A DNA stretch of 64,000 bases, from the NCBI GenBank assembly GCA_023213395.1, contig CM041465.1, forward strand, positions 250,673,741 through 250,737,740. The letters are read 5' to 3'. Positions within the stretch are counted from its first letter, which is position 1. Each line of letters starts with the position of its first letter. Positions 1 through 12,233 of the stretch are shown here, one piece after another. The notes below the pieces were generated by a model that was not told the DNA's origin, searched no databases, and worked only from the letters and a program-made list of their open reading frames with translations. A program made the translations under genes and the position numbers. This stretch comes from Cycas panzhihuaensis (Eukaryota > Cycadophyta).

Positions 1-612
1 AAGGCAACATGGTGCAGCACAACATGGTGTCATACGGCATGACATGACACGACATGATATGACAAAATTGGAACCTAGAAAACTAGCACTCATTTTCTAG
101 TAATTGATGAGTAGATTGCTCATCTTTATTTGCTTGCATATGATGCAAAAAGACTCTTTATGATTTATTAGAGTCTTGAAACTTGCTTACTTTTGAAATA
201 TGTCAAGTCTCCATGTGTAGAAACTGAAGGAGACGAATAACTTATGTTGTTGAATTGTAGAGTATATAACTCTTATCAACCTGCATGATACTTATCATAC
301 CTTTGACTACCGCAAACTCTTTCATTTCTGAGTTGGGTAGCTTACTATTGCTGAAGCATATTGTGTTATGGTGATGATAATAACAGTGTTGATTTGTTAA
401 TGAAAAACACCTAACATTTCTATGAAGCAACAGTGTCTTGGAAAATGACAATAGTGCATAAAATCAAGCACGATATTGTAAGCCAAGACTATGACATTTG
501 GAGAAGCAGGACAATGAGCATGATATTCACGCATTGATGATTACAACTAGCATGTACTGCATGAGGATGATGAAATCCTCTTTGGGAGCTTTGTAAAGGC
601 AACTGCAAAGGC

Positions 613-860
613 AAATCAACGATAGGATGTGGATGACACCTAATTCTGGTTGATCATAATCAACGACAAGATGTGCATTGACCACTTAGTACTGGTTGAG
701 TCAATTCAACGACAGGATGTGGATGACACTTAACTCTAGTTGATCCAAATCAACGACAAGATGTGCATTGACCATTTGGTTGTGGTTGATCTCTTGTAGT
801 AGTTAAAGGCCAAATTGACAACAGATTGTGCATTGGCATCTAATTCTGGTTGATGTCTTG
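613..860 (+). repeat. 45-bp alternating minisatellite
   Basis: About five degenerate units start near 613, 658, 703, 748 and 812. The first four are spaced exactly 45 bp. Two unit types alternate: one has GGATGTGGATGACAC and the other has AAGATGTGCATTGACC, giving a 90-bp higher-order period. Most units end in TGGTTGA or a variant. The inverted copy in D1 (41935-42175) keeps the same alternation, so the array predates the split of the two copies. It is internal to the retroelement, between its leader and the RNase H remnant. Its function is unknown. Confidence 0.85.
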
Positions 861-929
861 ATGTGGATAGCATATTCCACCAAGACAGTATGCAAAGCAG
901 CAGTCACAACATTCGGAAAGCCATTTTTA

Positions 930-1090
930 GCTTAATAGACTTCTTTTGACTTCTTCAGTTGTTCTACTACAACAAAATGCCTTCCAACTATCGAAGAATT
1001 GGGATTCCATCGCCATCATTCTATTCGACAGCATATGGAGCACGGCGTAGTTAAGTTGATGTATTGTCCCTCAAGTTGTATTCTCACTTA
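930..1090 (+). pseudogene. Copia RNase H C-terminal remnant
   Basis: The + strand reading gives the tail of a copia RNase H: a degenerate helix, the RQHMEHG segment (family form REHVxxG), then a YCPS stretch ending just before the polypurine tract. A closely matching remnant lies at 41656-41919 on the - strand. Only this terminal part of pol survives, and the catalytic residues of RNase H are not recognisable. It is a relic of the autonomous ancestor. Confidence 0.7.
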
Positions 1091-1171
1091 GACTTTAAGT
1101 TGTGAGAAATTATTGAGAGACTTAGGACACTGATGTTTATGTAAGGAAATGAACTTAACATTATAGGGGGG

Positions 1172-1539
1172 TGTTGGAATAATGTACATTCCCATTTACA
1201 TATCCATTTAAGTTCATTTTATTTCATTAAAATAATTCCTCACATGGAATATTCTATATAAGAATATTCTAGTGAGAGAAGATTCTTGGTCAAAGGTTCT
1301 AGAAGTCAAAGATGCTCAACTATTAATAAGTTAGTTTGAGCACACCAAAAATCATGGGAGTTGTTGAACCAACTCCTATGCTTAGACTTAGTGTAAAATT
1401 ATAAATATGTATTTGTACCTTACATATTTTCTTAATGAGATTTGGAGAGTTGTGAGTCATTGTCATATTGTCATCTCTTGTGCACTTTCTCACATGTGCT
1501 TTATGACATGTCTCCAGCTCATATCCTCTCATTCCTACA
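1172..1539 (+). repeat. 3' LTR, family D
   Basis: The 368-bp LTR begins TGTTGGAATAATGTACATTC directly after a polypurine tract (ATTATAGGGGGG) and ends ATTCCTACA. It aligns with the D1 LTRs at 41155-41576 and 45132-45578, most clearly in the first 100 and last 130 bp. Confidence 0.85.
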
Positions 1540-1765
1540 CAAAAGACACCACTCTCCACTCGACATCGACGTACGCAACATCGTACTACAACCACATATC
1601 TCATTGGTCGTAAAGGAACTCTACCCACGAGTGCCAAATGGATTTCTGCCTCAACACTACGGGAGCACTTTCTCCACCTTCAGAAAAAAATGGCATCAAT
1701 TTATTTTTAAGCAGGGAGGATTATTTTCTAAGTAACATTATAAAGAGGTACTTAAAGGCACCCAA
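1540..1765. other. Unassigned sequence between elements
   Basis: This lies between the family D LTR and element B. An open frame runs through part of it but resembles nothing I recognise, and it overlaps the LTR end. It is the insertion host of B, since the CCCAA duplication is at 1761-1765. Confidence 0.4.
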
Positions 1766-1970
1766 TGAAACAAAACCTTAGTGAGGAATAAATTCACTCT
1801 CACACGATGATTTCTTTATTGATGATTCATGTATATATACAAGTACAAGGTGGGTACAAATAGTAACCGCTCAACCAGATAATGCCACTTGTCAACATAA
1901 GAGGAGAAGAAAGTGGTACATGACCCTTACATCAAACATTATAACTTAAGGTAAAACATTACCTTTTACA
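1766..1970 (-). repeat. 3' LTR of copia B
   Basis: It pairs with 6793-6999 and has TG...CA ends. On the - strand it is preceded by the polypurine tract at 1971-1984 (AAGAGGGGG core). Confidence 0.93.
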
Positions 1971-1989
1971 CCCCCTCTTAATGTTTTAC

Positions 1990-4900
1990 CTATCTTAACC
2001 CTAGTAGATTTCTGAAGAAACTGAATTTCTCTTTTCCAAGAGGATTGGTGAGCATATCAGCAATTTGATCTTCTGACGGACAATGCTGAAGTTCGATTTC
2101 TTTATTCTGTACCTTTTCTCTGATAAAATGATGATATACTTCGATATGCTTTGTTCTGGCATGTAAAACAAGATTCTTCGTCATTTTTATGGTACTTTGA
2201 TTATCACAAAATATTCGAGTAGACATTGTATGTTCTTCTCCTAGTTCTTTCAGCAGTTGTCTAATCCATATTCCTTCACAAGCGACATTGACTGTTGACT
2301 TATATTCTGCTTCTGTTGAGGATAATGCAACCGTTGACTGTGTTTTACTACTCCAAGAGATCAAGGAATTTCCAAGGAAGAAGCAATATCCTGATGTTGA
2401 CTTTCTATCTGCTTTGTCTCCAACCCAGTTTGAATCGCAGAGACCTGTTAATTTTGTATGTTTTCTTTATTATATCTCAGGCCAAGGTCCATGGTTCCTT
2501 TTAAGTAGCGCAAGATTCTCTTTGCAGCATTCCAATGTGGAATTTTAGGGTTTTCCATGAATTTGGAAATCAACCCTAAAGCATATGATATATCTGGTCA
2601 TGTGGCTGTGAGATAGATTAAGCTTCCAACCGGTTATACATGTTGTGTGGCATCGTAGTCGCATCCTATTTTGTATTTAACACGACCCTTGTTTCCATTG
2701 GTGTGCTGACATTATTACAATTTTCCATTTCAAACTTGGTCAATAAGTTCTTTACATACTTTGTTTGTGATAGAGTAATGGAAGAATTGTTTTGTTTAAT
2801 TTCTATTCCAAGATAATAATGCAGCATTCCTAAATTTGTCATTTCAAATACTTTTTCAAACTTATCTTTAATGAATGCTATTGAATTTTTGTCATCTCTA
2901 GTGAGCAGCATGTCGTCCACATATACTACAACAATGGAGATTGATCCTGAATTACCTTTTACGTACAGAGTATGATCAGATTCACATCGATGAAAGCCAT
3001 TCTCTGTTAATTATGAATCTAATTTAGCATACCAAGCTCTTGGAGCTTGTTTAAGCCCATACAGTGCCTTCTTCAATTTGTAGACCATATTTTCTTGTCC
3101 TGGTTTTATGTATCCCTCTAGTTGATACATATACACCTCTTCTTGTAGGTCTCCATTCAAGAATGCACTTATGACATCCATTTGATAAATTTCCCAACCC
3201 TTTTGAGCAGTAAGAGCAATCACTGTTCTTACCATGTTTAATTTTGCCACTGGTGAAAATGTTTCTTCATAATCGATTCCTGTTGTATGAATATAGCCTT
3301 TAGCTACCAGTCTTCCCTTGTATTTTTCTACTTCTCCATTTGGCTTCTCTTTTATCTTGTATACCCATTTGCAGTTTACAATGGGTTTATCTACTGGAAT
3401 TGGGACGAGGCCCCATGTCTTGTTCTTTTGTATGGCTTCCATCTCAGTATCCATCGCAATTCTCCAATCTTGGAAGTTATTGGCTTCTTTATAAGAGTTT
3501 GGTTCAATGGAACAAAGCAATGCCTGAGGTTTCTGTGATCTTGTTCGGTGTTCAAATATATCTCCTTTTGCTCCTTCAAGAGTTTTAAGATACCACCTTG
3601 GTACTCTTTTTGAAGTGCATTCTTGTAACGATTTTTCTTCATTTCTGGAATTGGAGTTGCTGTCTGACTCGAGGTTGCAACTACTGGTTAGTTGCTTATC
3701 TGGATTTTCATTTTCTAAATAATCTTCTCCTATCTCAATTCTTTCTAAGGTTATATCTGACTTATCTTCCAATTGATCAGGACATGTATCAGAATGATCT
3801 TCATCGATCTGTACTGTTGTATCAATATTTTCCTTTTTCTCATCAAAATTTACATCCCTGCTGACATAAAGCTTATCTGTTTTTGGATCCATGCACCTGT
3901 AGGCGTTTGAATGGTTGCTATATCCAACCATTATGCATTCTATGCTTTTATTGTCCAATTTGGCTCTTGCATCCAAATATTTTCAGATGGCTTACATCAG
4001 GTTTGTGTCCTGACCAAGCTTCTTCAGGAGTTATATTGTCTAAGGACTGAGTAGGGCTTCTGTTGATCAAATATGCAGCTGTATGTACAGCTTCTGCCCA
4101 ACATATTTTTGCTAAATCTTTATTATTTAGCATACAACGAGCCATTTCTACAATTGTTCTGTTCATTCTTTCTACAACTCCATTGGATTGAGGTGTATAA
4201 GGAGTTGTGAACTGTCTTTGAATTCCATGTTTTTCACAGAAAAGAATGAATTCATTGGACATAAACTCTCCACCTCTATCGAAATGAACACATTTGATCC
4301 TTTGATTGCTTTCCAATTCACTTGCAGCTTTAAATTCTTTAAAATATTCAAATGTTTCTGATTTGCTAGATAGAAAGTACACCCAAGTTTTCCTAGAAAA
4401 GTCATCAATGAAGGTCAAGAAATACCTTGATCCATTTGTCGAGATGGACGTGAACGGACCACATAGATCAGTGTGTATTAATTCCAATTTACGTTGTGCA
4501 CGCCAGGTGCTTTTTGAAAAAGAAGTCCTGTGTTGTTTTCCCATCATACAACTTTTACATATAAAATGATTAAATGAGATATCTGGCAGGCCTTTCACCA
4601 TGTTATATTTTTTTTAATCTTTCTAACCTATCATGAGATATATGACCATACTTCAAATGCCAAATTTCATTATTATAAGTGCTATCTGCAACAAAAACTT
4701 TTACATCAAAGATCATTTTGATGGGGCCTTTGGCAGGCATTACAGGGGTTGAAAGGAGTTTATACAACCTATTGCATTTTTCTCCTTTAGCTATAACTGC
4801 CCCATTTCTTTTCATGTCAAGGATATAACAATATCCATATTCATCAAATATTGTTCTTAACCTTTTATCACTCAATTGTGAAACTAACAGGAGATTCTTT

Positions 4901-5070
4901 TTTATTCCAGGTACAAAAACGACATTGCCAATACGGTGAATTTTTCCATCGATGTATATGGCAATTTGTCCTATTCCCCTTATGTGTAAGGGAAAATTAT
5001 CTCCTAGCTCAACAGATGTGTTGCATTCATAGGGTTTGATGATTTCAAACCATTCTTTGACTCCTGTCAT
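1990..5070 (-). pseudogene. Copia B pol (protease-integrase-RT-RNase H)
   Basis: The copia polyprotein is broken into several frames. From its start, the protease motif DSGASHH lies near 5060-5090. The integrase zinc-binding region follows (CKSCMMGKQH near 4540-4560). The integrase core has HTDLCGPF, a second Asp in HFDRGGEF and the Glu in NGVVERMNR (about 4150-4500). The linker and GYSNHSNAYRCMDP segment comes next, then the RT ([14 protein letters not shown] near 3150-3190, and YVDD around 2920-2935). RNase H ends with SSTEAEY and DNQS (1990-2364). A homopolymer-A shift near 4609-4617 separates protease from integrase, and stops near 3011, 2665 and 2450-2650 break the RT. It would have copied and integrated the element, but is now non-functional. 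Confidence 0.9.
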
Positions 5071-5090
5071 GTGATGTGAGGCACCTGAAT

Positions 5091-6095
5091 CTATATACCA
5101 GTTTTCTGTTGCACTTGCATTCGCTGCCAGGACTGCAATAAAGGCAGTTTCAATTTCTTCTTCTGGTATGTCCTTTTCTTTGCTATAATTTCCAAATACC
5201 TGCTGCTTTCCTTTCTCAGCTTACGCACGCTTCGGTAGCACTGATAGGGATAATGACTTGTTTGGCCACAGTGATAACAAACATCAAAAGCTCTACAATT
5301 ACTTGAGAAATGACCTAGTTTGCCGCAATTAAAGCATACTCTCACATCTCGAGGTGGATTGCTGATCATTTTTCCTCGTCCTCTTCCTTCCGTCCAACGT
5401 CCCCTGTAACTTGCTGGCATTCTTCCTCTTGATCTGGGATTAAATTGTCCTCTTCCTCTGCCTCCTATCTGAAGTTTCGAAAAGAGTGCATCTTCAATTT
5501 CTGATTCTTCTTCGTACCTTTGATTTCTTTGCTCTTGAGCATACATATGTCCTGTCAAAGTATCAAAGGACATTGTGGCTGTATATCCTCCTCCTGTCAA
5601 CATATTCACCATGTTGTCAAAGGACTTTGGAAGATTATTGAGCACCAGGTGAATTAGTTCTGTGTCCGTTAACTTCTCACCTGCTGTGAGAAGGGCAGTT
5701 TTAATGCTAGTTAACTTGGTTAAGAAGTCTGACACAGTTTGTTCCTCTCTCATTTTCAATTTATAAAGCTCTTCTCTTAATGCCACAATTCTAGCTTCAT
5801 TTTTTCTACTAAACATTGAAGTCATAACTTGCCATATTTCATTTGCATCTTCTAGGCAATCTACATAAACTAGTAATGAATCAGAAATCGAGAGTTTGAG
5901 GACTGAAACAACAACATTATTTCTTTCCTCCTAACTAGTCGTGTCATTGCAATAGTAGGTCGCTTTTTCAGCCCCAGTGGTGATTTTCCAGGCTTGCTTT
6001 GCTCTCAATAACCCTTCAATTTTTATTTTCCAGACACTAAAATTCATTTCTGTAAGTTTCTCACTTTCATTTAGTGAACCAACAAAGGAGGCCAT
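5091..6095 (-). pseudogene. Copia B gag with two zinc knuckles
   Basis: Capsid/nucleocapsid protein of element B. The start ATG at 6095-6093 is the first methionine of the frame, about 700 bp inside the 5' LTR, and the protein would be about 335 residues. The N-terminal part is the UBN2-type gag fold typical of plant copia elements. A glycine/arginine-rich stretch precedes two consecutive CCHC knuckles (CFNCGKLGHFSSNC and CYHCGQTSHYPYQC), whereas most plant copia gags have one. One in-frame TAG lies at 5931-5933, and the frame shifts before the protease. Confidence 0.85.
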
Positions 6096-6777
6096 TAATA
6101 AGAGTGATTAGGAACAAAAAAAATAGATTTTATTGTCTCATGGACTGTTATGCGAATTCCATACAAAGCGAAGTTGTACAGACTAAAACGAAAATGGTCC
6201 CAATCGAACGAACTCGCAAATGGGTGTCTGAATCTGTGATTACTTTCTTGAAAGGGCTTCAGATGAGAGAAAAAACTCCAGCCGAAGCAGTAAACCCGCA
6301 CCCAAGGGTTTTAGACGTTTTTGAGGAAAAATCCAGGAAAAACTACTCGAATCTATGAAAACAACCACTGAAATTCTTCGTTTAGAGATGAGAAAGGATT
6401 TGAGTACTTGTACCAAGGATTTTGATCAACAATTTTTGAAAAAAATGCAGAGAGAAGACTTCAATCTCGCGCGCCTATATTTTGACCTGAAACTGGGTCG
6501 AAATGACTCCGAATGATGTCGTGCAGAAGAGAAAGATGTAGAGGAGGTTCCAATCTTCGATCTGGGTGAGTTTCGTCGAATTCTGACGACTTCGAATTTT
6601 GCCGTCTGTACAAGTCGGTACACGTTCATACAAGTCCGTACGATTCTTCTTTCAAATTTGCCTAGACACTTTGTCTTCACACAGCAGATCCTTGTAATAA
6701 AAGTTTGTCCCCAGTATTCTTCTTCTTCTTTTAATGAAGCCCAGATTAGCTTCTTCACAGGCAGGAGGACCTAGGGG

Positions 6778-6792
6778 CCTACTCTGATACCA
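6778..6792 (-). other. Primer binding site, copia B
   Basis: The - strand reads TGGTATCAGAGTAGG directly after the 5' LTR. It is complementary to the 3' end of initiator-Met tRNA, the usual primer of plant copia elements. Confidence 0.9.
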
Positions 6793-6999
6793 TGAAACAA
6801 AACCTTAGTAAGGAATAAATTCACTCTCACACGATGATTTCTTTATTGATAATTCATGTATATATACAAGTACAAGGTGGGTACAAATAGTAACCGCTCA
6901 ACCAGGTAATGCCACTTGTCAACATAAGAGAGGAGAAGAAAGTGGTACATGACCCTTACATCAAACATTATAACTTAAGGTAAAACATTACCTTTTACA
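6793..6999 (-). repeat. 5' LTR of copia B
   Basis: This 207-bp LTR is almost identical to 1766-1970. It carries a TATA-rich promoter-like stretch (GTATATATAC) near its middle. Confidence 0.93.
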
Positions 7000-7004
7000 C
7001 CCAA

Positions 7005-7225
7005 ATATATACAACATTGTAAAAGTTACTTAGGATAGTTAATTAATAATTAGGTACACAAGTGTCCCACATACAAACTAACTCAAATTTGTATAAAGAT
7101 GTATAGTTCTCAAAGAAAGGAATGAAGAGATACAAGTGGAGATTTTCTCTCTCTCCTCTCCTCTGGCTTTGCTCAAGTTCTGTTTCCTTTTGAAAACCCT
7201 CAGAAGCTTAAAGAATTTATCGTTC
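7005..7225. other. Unassigned AT-rich sequence
   Basis: No coding or repeat signal is recognised except a CT-rich run near 7143-7165. Confidence 0.4.
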
Positions 7226-7860
7226 CTATGAACATTTCGTGCCTAAAGCAAGGAGGGCATAGCACAAAATCACATCACTGATGTTTTTGGCTTCTGGTTC
7301 TATGTGTAAACACATCTCCTTTGCCTTCCTCAATAGTCTTGAGATACCATTTTGGTATCTTCTTGGATGTTGTTTCTTTTTCTTTGTCTTCTTCAACACT
7401 AGAGTCAATGGGTGGCGAGAGTGCCCTCTTTGATTCCTCAACTTCATCAGTTCCTATATCTTCTCAAGTGATTCCTGAGATTTCTTTAAATAAAGATTCT
7501 TCTCGAAGAATCATTTTTGACGGTTCCTCAATCTCTTGACATGGAAGTGTGCCTTTAACTATATCATCTTCGTTGAATACAACATCTCTACTTATATAGA
7601 TCTTGTTTGTTTTTAAATCTATACATTTATAGGCCTTCAAATTTTTGCTATACCCTACCATTATGTATTCTATGCTTTTGCAATCAACTTTTGATCTTTT
7701 TCTATATAGAATGTGAACAAATGTTGGACATCCAAAAATTTTTAAATTACTCACATCTAGTTTGTATCCCGTTTAGGCCTCTTCTGGGGTAATTTGATCT
7801 AGGGCTTGAGTTGGACTTCGGTTTATCAAATACCTAGTTGTGTTTACTGCTTCTACCAAT
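7226..7860 (-). pseudogene. Copia integrase-RT linker fragment (element E)
   Basis: The - strand encodes the segment joining integrase to RT in copia polyproteins: an SNLKIFGC entry, a YIMVGYSKN block and a KIYISRDVVFNEDD block. After a frame change come an acidic spacer and a PKWYLKTIEEGKGD block. It resembles the matching part of element B (RVPRWYLKTLEGAKGD) but is a separate, diverged copy. No LTR, gag or catalytic domain accompanies it, so it is an orphan fragment. Confidence 0.8.
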
Positions 7861-7978
7861 ATGTCCTCAAGATAGTGCATGTCTTCTTTGAAGAAGGCAA
7901 ATGGTTCCTGCCTTGGTGAAAGGGTATTATTCTTAGTGTGTGTTGATGTGACTTCAGTAATTAAGCATTATGGGGGGG

Positions 7979-8290
7979 TGTTAGAATAATGTTTAATTTG
8001 GTAATGCTAGGAGAACCCCTTAACTCACTTATTAAATATGAAATTAGTGTCATTAATGTGCATGTGCACAGTTGTCAATGTAGTAGTTATAATAGTTCTC
8101 AAGTATGGTTGAACAACCATTAGGTGACAATGTAGTATAAGTATGTATGCATACCTATTGTAATAATTGGAGACGATCATTTCCCACAAACTTTTTTGTC
8201 TTTTGTGTTTCATTGTTTCGTGTGGATTTGCATCCTCAATAGCACTTTGGCAATCGCAAACCATTTGATATGCAATCGAGGTGATTACAG
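7979..8290 (+). repeat. LTR-like segment, 3' end unclear
   Basis: A polypurine tract (GCATTATGGGGGGG) is followed by TGTTAGAATAATGTTTAATTT, the arrangement expected where a 3' LTR begins. The first bases resemble the LTR at 57066-57443. No partner LTR is in the window, so the right boundary is a guess. Confidence 0.5.
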
Positions 8291-9889
8291 AACTAAGAGA
8301 ACGTTACCCAATTAACGGGGATTGACAAAGAGGTGATGGGTAACAAATTTTCTTCTATTATTTCTAAGTATTGACTTATAATCACATTACACATACATTG
8401 ATGATTGTACAATGATATGCCTCTCAATTTATATTGAGGGCTTTACAACTACTTGAAACCCGCCTAACTAATTGTCCAATTAACTGTATTAGTTACTTTA
8501 ACAAACCTACTAATTATTCCCTAACTATCAAACTAATTGAAAGATTAATTAATTGGCTAACATACTATCGTAAATGGACTTCACGTGTAAGTACAATATT
8601 TTACACATTACATTACATAATGTCATAACATATGGATGATGAATACTCGTTAGTTCCAAACCATTTCAAGTGCCTAGGGTTTGAAAAAGGTTGACCATCC
8701 TTGCTCAACTATCAAAAATAATGACCAAAAATGTCAAGTTGTCACAAAAATTTGCCTTTCGAAGTCAGTCATTCTCCCCTAGCTCTTCTCTCAAGTTCCC
8801 CCTACAACTTGGCCACTTGGCCTTACCTTTTACACACGTCCTCATGCAAATTGGTATGCCACCAAAAGGGGTGGCTATGGAATATTAGCGAATGGGAAAT
8901 ACAAACGAGAAATATTATAGTATAGCAGTAAAAGAACAAGGAAAATAAGGCAAGAACTACAAATAAAATACCCATTAGAAGCTTTCGGGTGAACTGTTCA
9001 TGCATTTTAATGTTCTTGTTACATTCTTCATGTGTTCCAAGACGTGTTGGATTCGATGGGGAGTATGTTCTTTGTTTGAGTGCTAGATAGACTACATGAA
9101 GCTAGAAAGGGAGCTCAATATAGATTAGAACTAAGTTATAACACAAACGAACACACTAAAATAATAAGGAAAAGACTCAAAGACATGATGTGTGGAAAAA
9201 TGTCTCTCTTGTATTACAAGAGGAGGCTCCCTTCTCTTTTAAAGATGCTTAAGGCATCATGAGTTGAGGGGTCATTACAAAACTTGGAAAGGAATCTACT
9301 TAAGATAGAAAACTAAAGCATCTACTCAAAATAGGAAAGAGGCTACATTTTTGTAACTAACATGTAAACTACTAATTTGAGTCACTTTCATAACTTACAT
9401 GAGTTCAACATCGAAATAGAAAACTAAGTCAAGTCACTTTTCAAACTTAAGTGAATTCAACATCAAAACATAAAACTAATTTAACTATACACCAACTTGA
9501 GTCACTTTTATAACTTAAGTGAACTCAACATTAAAATATATCAAAAGGTCATATTTACACTTATACCACATGGATGGGCAAATGATGGGTCATGTGAGCT
9601 TATCAATTCCTCCCAACTTAAATGAAATTGTCCAAAAACTTTTTATGTCCATGGAATGGGTAGGGGACTCCTCCCAACTTAGTAGGAACCTATTCCCAAG
9701 TTATCTAGATGTAGTAAGGACTACACCCTATGGTGGCTATGATTGGAGCAATCTGTTGTTGTTTTGGCCATGGGACAAGGCAGTTGATGTTGGTAAAAGA
9801 CAGGGATATGTAGAGCCAGCACCAAAGAGGTAGGCACTAACCTTTGAAGCTAAGGCATTGCATCCATAAAGACTTGTTGATTAAGCAGT
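8291..9889. other. Unassigned sequence left of gypsy 1
   Basis: I recognise no gene here. Short open frames on both strands match no known family. The right edge (GCAGT at 9885-9889) is the probable target site of gypsy 1. Confidence 0.4.
9375..9545 (+). repeat. Three degenerate ~60-bp tandem units
   Basis: Three copies of a unit built on GAGTCACTTTYATAACTTAA followed by GTGA and TCAACATnnAAA begin near 9377, 9434 and 9498. They are imperfect and non-coding. Confidence 0.65.
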
Positions 9890-10405
9890 TGTGGGAAACC
9901 CAACAGGGATTCACACTTAACAGGCCAATAATTACTATATACCATACTAACTTCATGTAGCATTTATGCAACTTATCCAATGAAAGAAAGGAAAAATATT
10001 GTATCTATTATTATATACTCAAAATAGACTAAAATATCAAATAAAATAATATATACAAAATGTCAAAAAACTTACAAGTATGAAAGCTTGAATCAAGCTC
10101 CCTCTTTGAGGTGAGGTGTCCTCCAAAACTACTGCCCTTAAGGCTGAAGATATAGTAGATCCGAATTCACAATGATGCCCAAGAAAAAGGCCGAGGAGCC
10201 TTATAAATAGGCTAGGGCATTAGATCCAGGGAGTTCAGCCAAAGTAAGGAATGGAAATCGGCCAAAACAGATAACAAAGGTTGGCCAAAATATATTTTAA
10301 AGTCAGCCAAAAAATATCCTAAATAACTCTTGCTTGAAGTCGGCCAAATTGAGAGAGAAAATGTCATAAATAGAGATCGGCCAAACTACTAAAAGGAATG
10401 CTACA
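9890..10405 (-). repeat. 3' LTR of gypsy 1
   Basis: The 516-bp LTR pairs with 36293-36809. The polypurine tract on the - strand (ATGGGGAGGGACT) is at 10406-10420. Several GGCCAA-type repeats (TCGGCCAAA, TTGGCCAAA) are scattered in it. Confidence 0.92.
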
Positions 10406-10435
10406 AGTCCCTCCCCATAAAAACATGCTTTGCCC

Positions 10436-12233
10436 TCAAAGCATGGGTAAATTCGGGTGTTGACGGTACCATTCTTCTGATTTGCAAGTTGCATCTTCTT
10501 GATTTAACGTCTTCCACTGTATGAAATATTCTTGGATTTCTCTAGAACATAGTTTTTTTGTACAAACCTGTAGAATGCCCTCTGATTCAATAATGATTTT
10601 GTCTTCCTCATCCAGTAGCGGTAATTTCATTTTTGGAGTGGTATTTTGTCCAAGTTTTTGTTTGAGACATGAAATATGGAAGACATTATGGATCTGACTG
10701 TTCAGACGTGGGTCCAACCTATATGCTACTTCTCCCACCTTATCAATAACTTGATACAGACCAAAAATGCCGACATTTGTTTACTGCTTCAGTTTGGCCA
10801 TTTGTCTGGGATGGTAGGTCATACTCATGGATAATTTTATGTCATCTAGTTTGAATAACTCTTGCCAAAAATGCCTAGTGAATTTTGGGTAACAATCGTT
10901 GACTATTACCTTTGAAAATCCGTGTAGGCAATGTATTTCTTTTATGTCGATCTCTATAATTTGACTAGATTTTGTTGTTGCCTGAATCCTTCTGAAATAT
11001 ACACATTTTGCTAACTAATCACCGACGACAAAGATGGCATCCTTGCCTTATGACTTGGACAATCTAGTTATCAAATCCATCGAGAGCTCTTCTTTATACT
11101 TTTGCTTTTGTTTCTTTGGTAGGTGTCGTATTAAAAAACAAACTTGTGCACACTTGCTTTCATCCCTTTCCAAAAAAATGTGTTTCATAATTGGCAATAT
11201 GTTTTATCAATCCCTATGTGTCCAGCAGTTGGAACGAAGTGGGCCTCACTAAGTATTTTCGTCTTCAGTGCTAATAATGTTCATACTAATATTTTACCTT
11301 TTCGTAGGAGCAAATCTCCTTGGAGTTTATATTTTGTTGTCTCTCTTTGGGTAGATCTCCTTTAATGCTTTTTAAAAAACTAGATCACTCTGATTTTCTC
11401 AAGTCAACTCTTCTATCCAAATTGGAGTAGTATCAGAGATAGCTTGTAGGGATACATCATCTTTTTTGGTTTCGGGTATCTGAGATAGGTCATTGAGGTC
11501 TTTAGTCCTTAGAATGTGTCTTTGGCTATCTGGCTCTAAGCAAAAGCATCTTTCTTCATGAGATCAATTAAGGGTAGAACAATATGTGTGTATCCTCTAA
11601 TAAATCGTCAAACAAATCTAGCAACTCCTAAAAAACTTCTTACACTGGTTACATTTTTTGGTGTGAGTAATTCTATGATCGCTTAAACCTTCTTTCAATC
11701 CATCTTAACACCTTCTTGTGTAATAATATGCCCTAAATATTCTAGCTCGATTTGCTCCATGCATTTCGTCTAGCAAGTCATCTATCCGAGGAATGGGGTA
11801 ATAGTTTTTAATTATGAATTTGTTGAGGCTATGGTAATTCATGCACATGTGGAAGAGCCATCTTTCTTCTAACTTAATATAACAGGTGACGCGAAGGGGT
11901 TGGTGCTAAGAGTGATGTGCCCTTGATGTGGATGTTCTTAGGTAATTTGTTCGATCTTTGTTTTGAAATGATAGGGATGTTGATACAGACGAACATTTAC
12001 AAGTGCTGCTCCTGGTATCAACTCGATGGGGTGTTCTTATCCACGGTCCAACGGTAATCCCTAGGGAGGTTCTTCAAAAACCTTGTTATGTCAGTCTATG
12101 ATGGTTTGCACTTCTATTACAACATCCTTTATCACGACCTTATAGCATGTCATTATGTATGAAACAGGATTCTTCTTCGGTACTTTCTCCATGCAATGTG
12201 ATGTCACCAGTTGTGTTGGTGGTGTGGGAGGTA
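10436..12233 (-). pseudogene. Gypsy 1 pol remnant: RT, integrase, chromodomain
   Basis: From 12233 downward the frame continues the post-protease linker (KVPKKNPVSYIMTCYK, parallel to gypsy 3). Scattered RT pieces follow, then a thumb/RNase H entry (RGYTHIVLPLIDLMKK near 11555-11610). Integrase zinc-finger pieces lie near 11130-11330 and a chromodomain-type C-terminus at 10436-10738 (VAYRLDP, IHNVFHISCLKQKLG, then EYFIQWKTLNQEDATCKSEE). The family form of the chromodomain is EYLVKWKGLPxEDATWE, so the fold is recognisable although the Trp of ATWE is Cys here. Most of RT and RNase H is deleted and stops are frequent. Confidence 0.8.

Larger units (their letters stand above)
1..1539 (+). mobile_element. 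Copia family D, 3' part (non-autonomous)
   Basis: This is the 3' portion of an LTR retrotransposon whose 5' part lies outside the window. Read on the + strand it matches, inverted, the segment from about 42790 down to 41155 in element D1: the CATG-rich start, the 45-bp minisatellite, a short RNase H remnant, a polypurine tract and the LTR. There is no gag, integrase or reverse transcriptase, so it would have relied on enzymes from an autonomous relative such as copia C. The family assignment rests on direct comparison of the two copies. The target-site duplication cannot be checked because the left end is missing. Confidence 0.85.
1766..6999 (-). mobile_element. Complete Ty1/copia element B
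   Basis: This is a 5.2-kb LTR retrotransposon on the - strand with LTRs of 205 and 207 bp, unusually short for copia. It has a primer site complementary to initiator-Met tRNA and a polypurine tract. The 5-bp target duplication CCCAA (1761-1765 and 7000-7004) is perfect, which fixes both ends. Gene order on the - strand is gag, protease, integrase, reverse transcriptase, RNase H, as in copia. The frames carry several stops and shifts, so the copy is inactive. The nearly identical LTRs point to a fairly recent insertion. Related LTRs occur at 56147-56346 and 63248-63460. Confidence 0.95.

Noticed and set aside
613-860. CRISPR-like array
   Set aside because: The units are contiguous and degenerate with no unique spacers, sit inside a retrotransposon, and the genome is a plant's.
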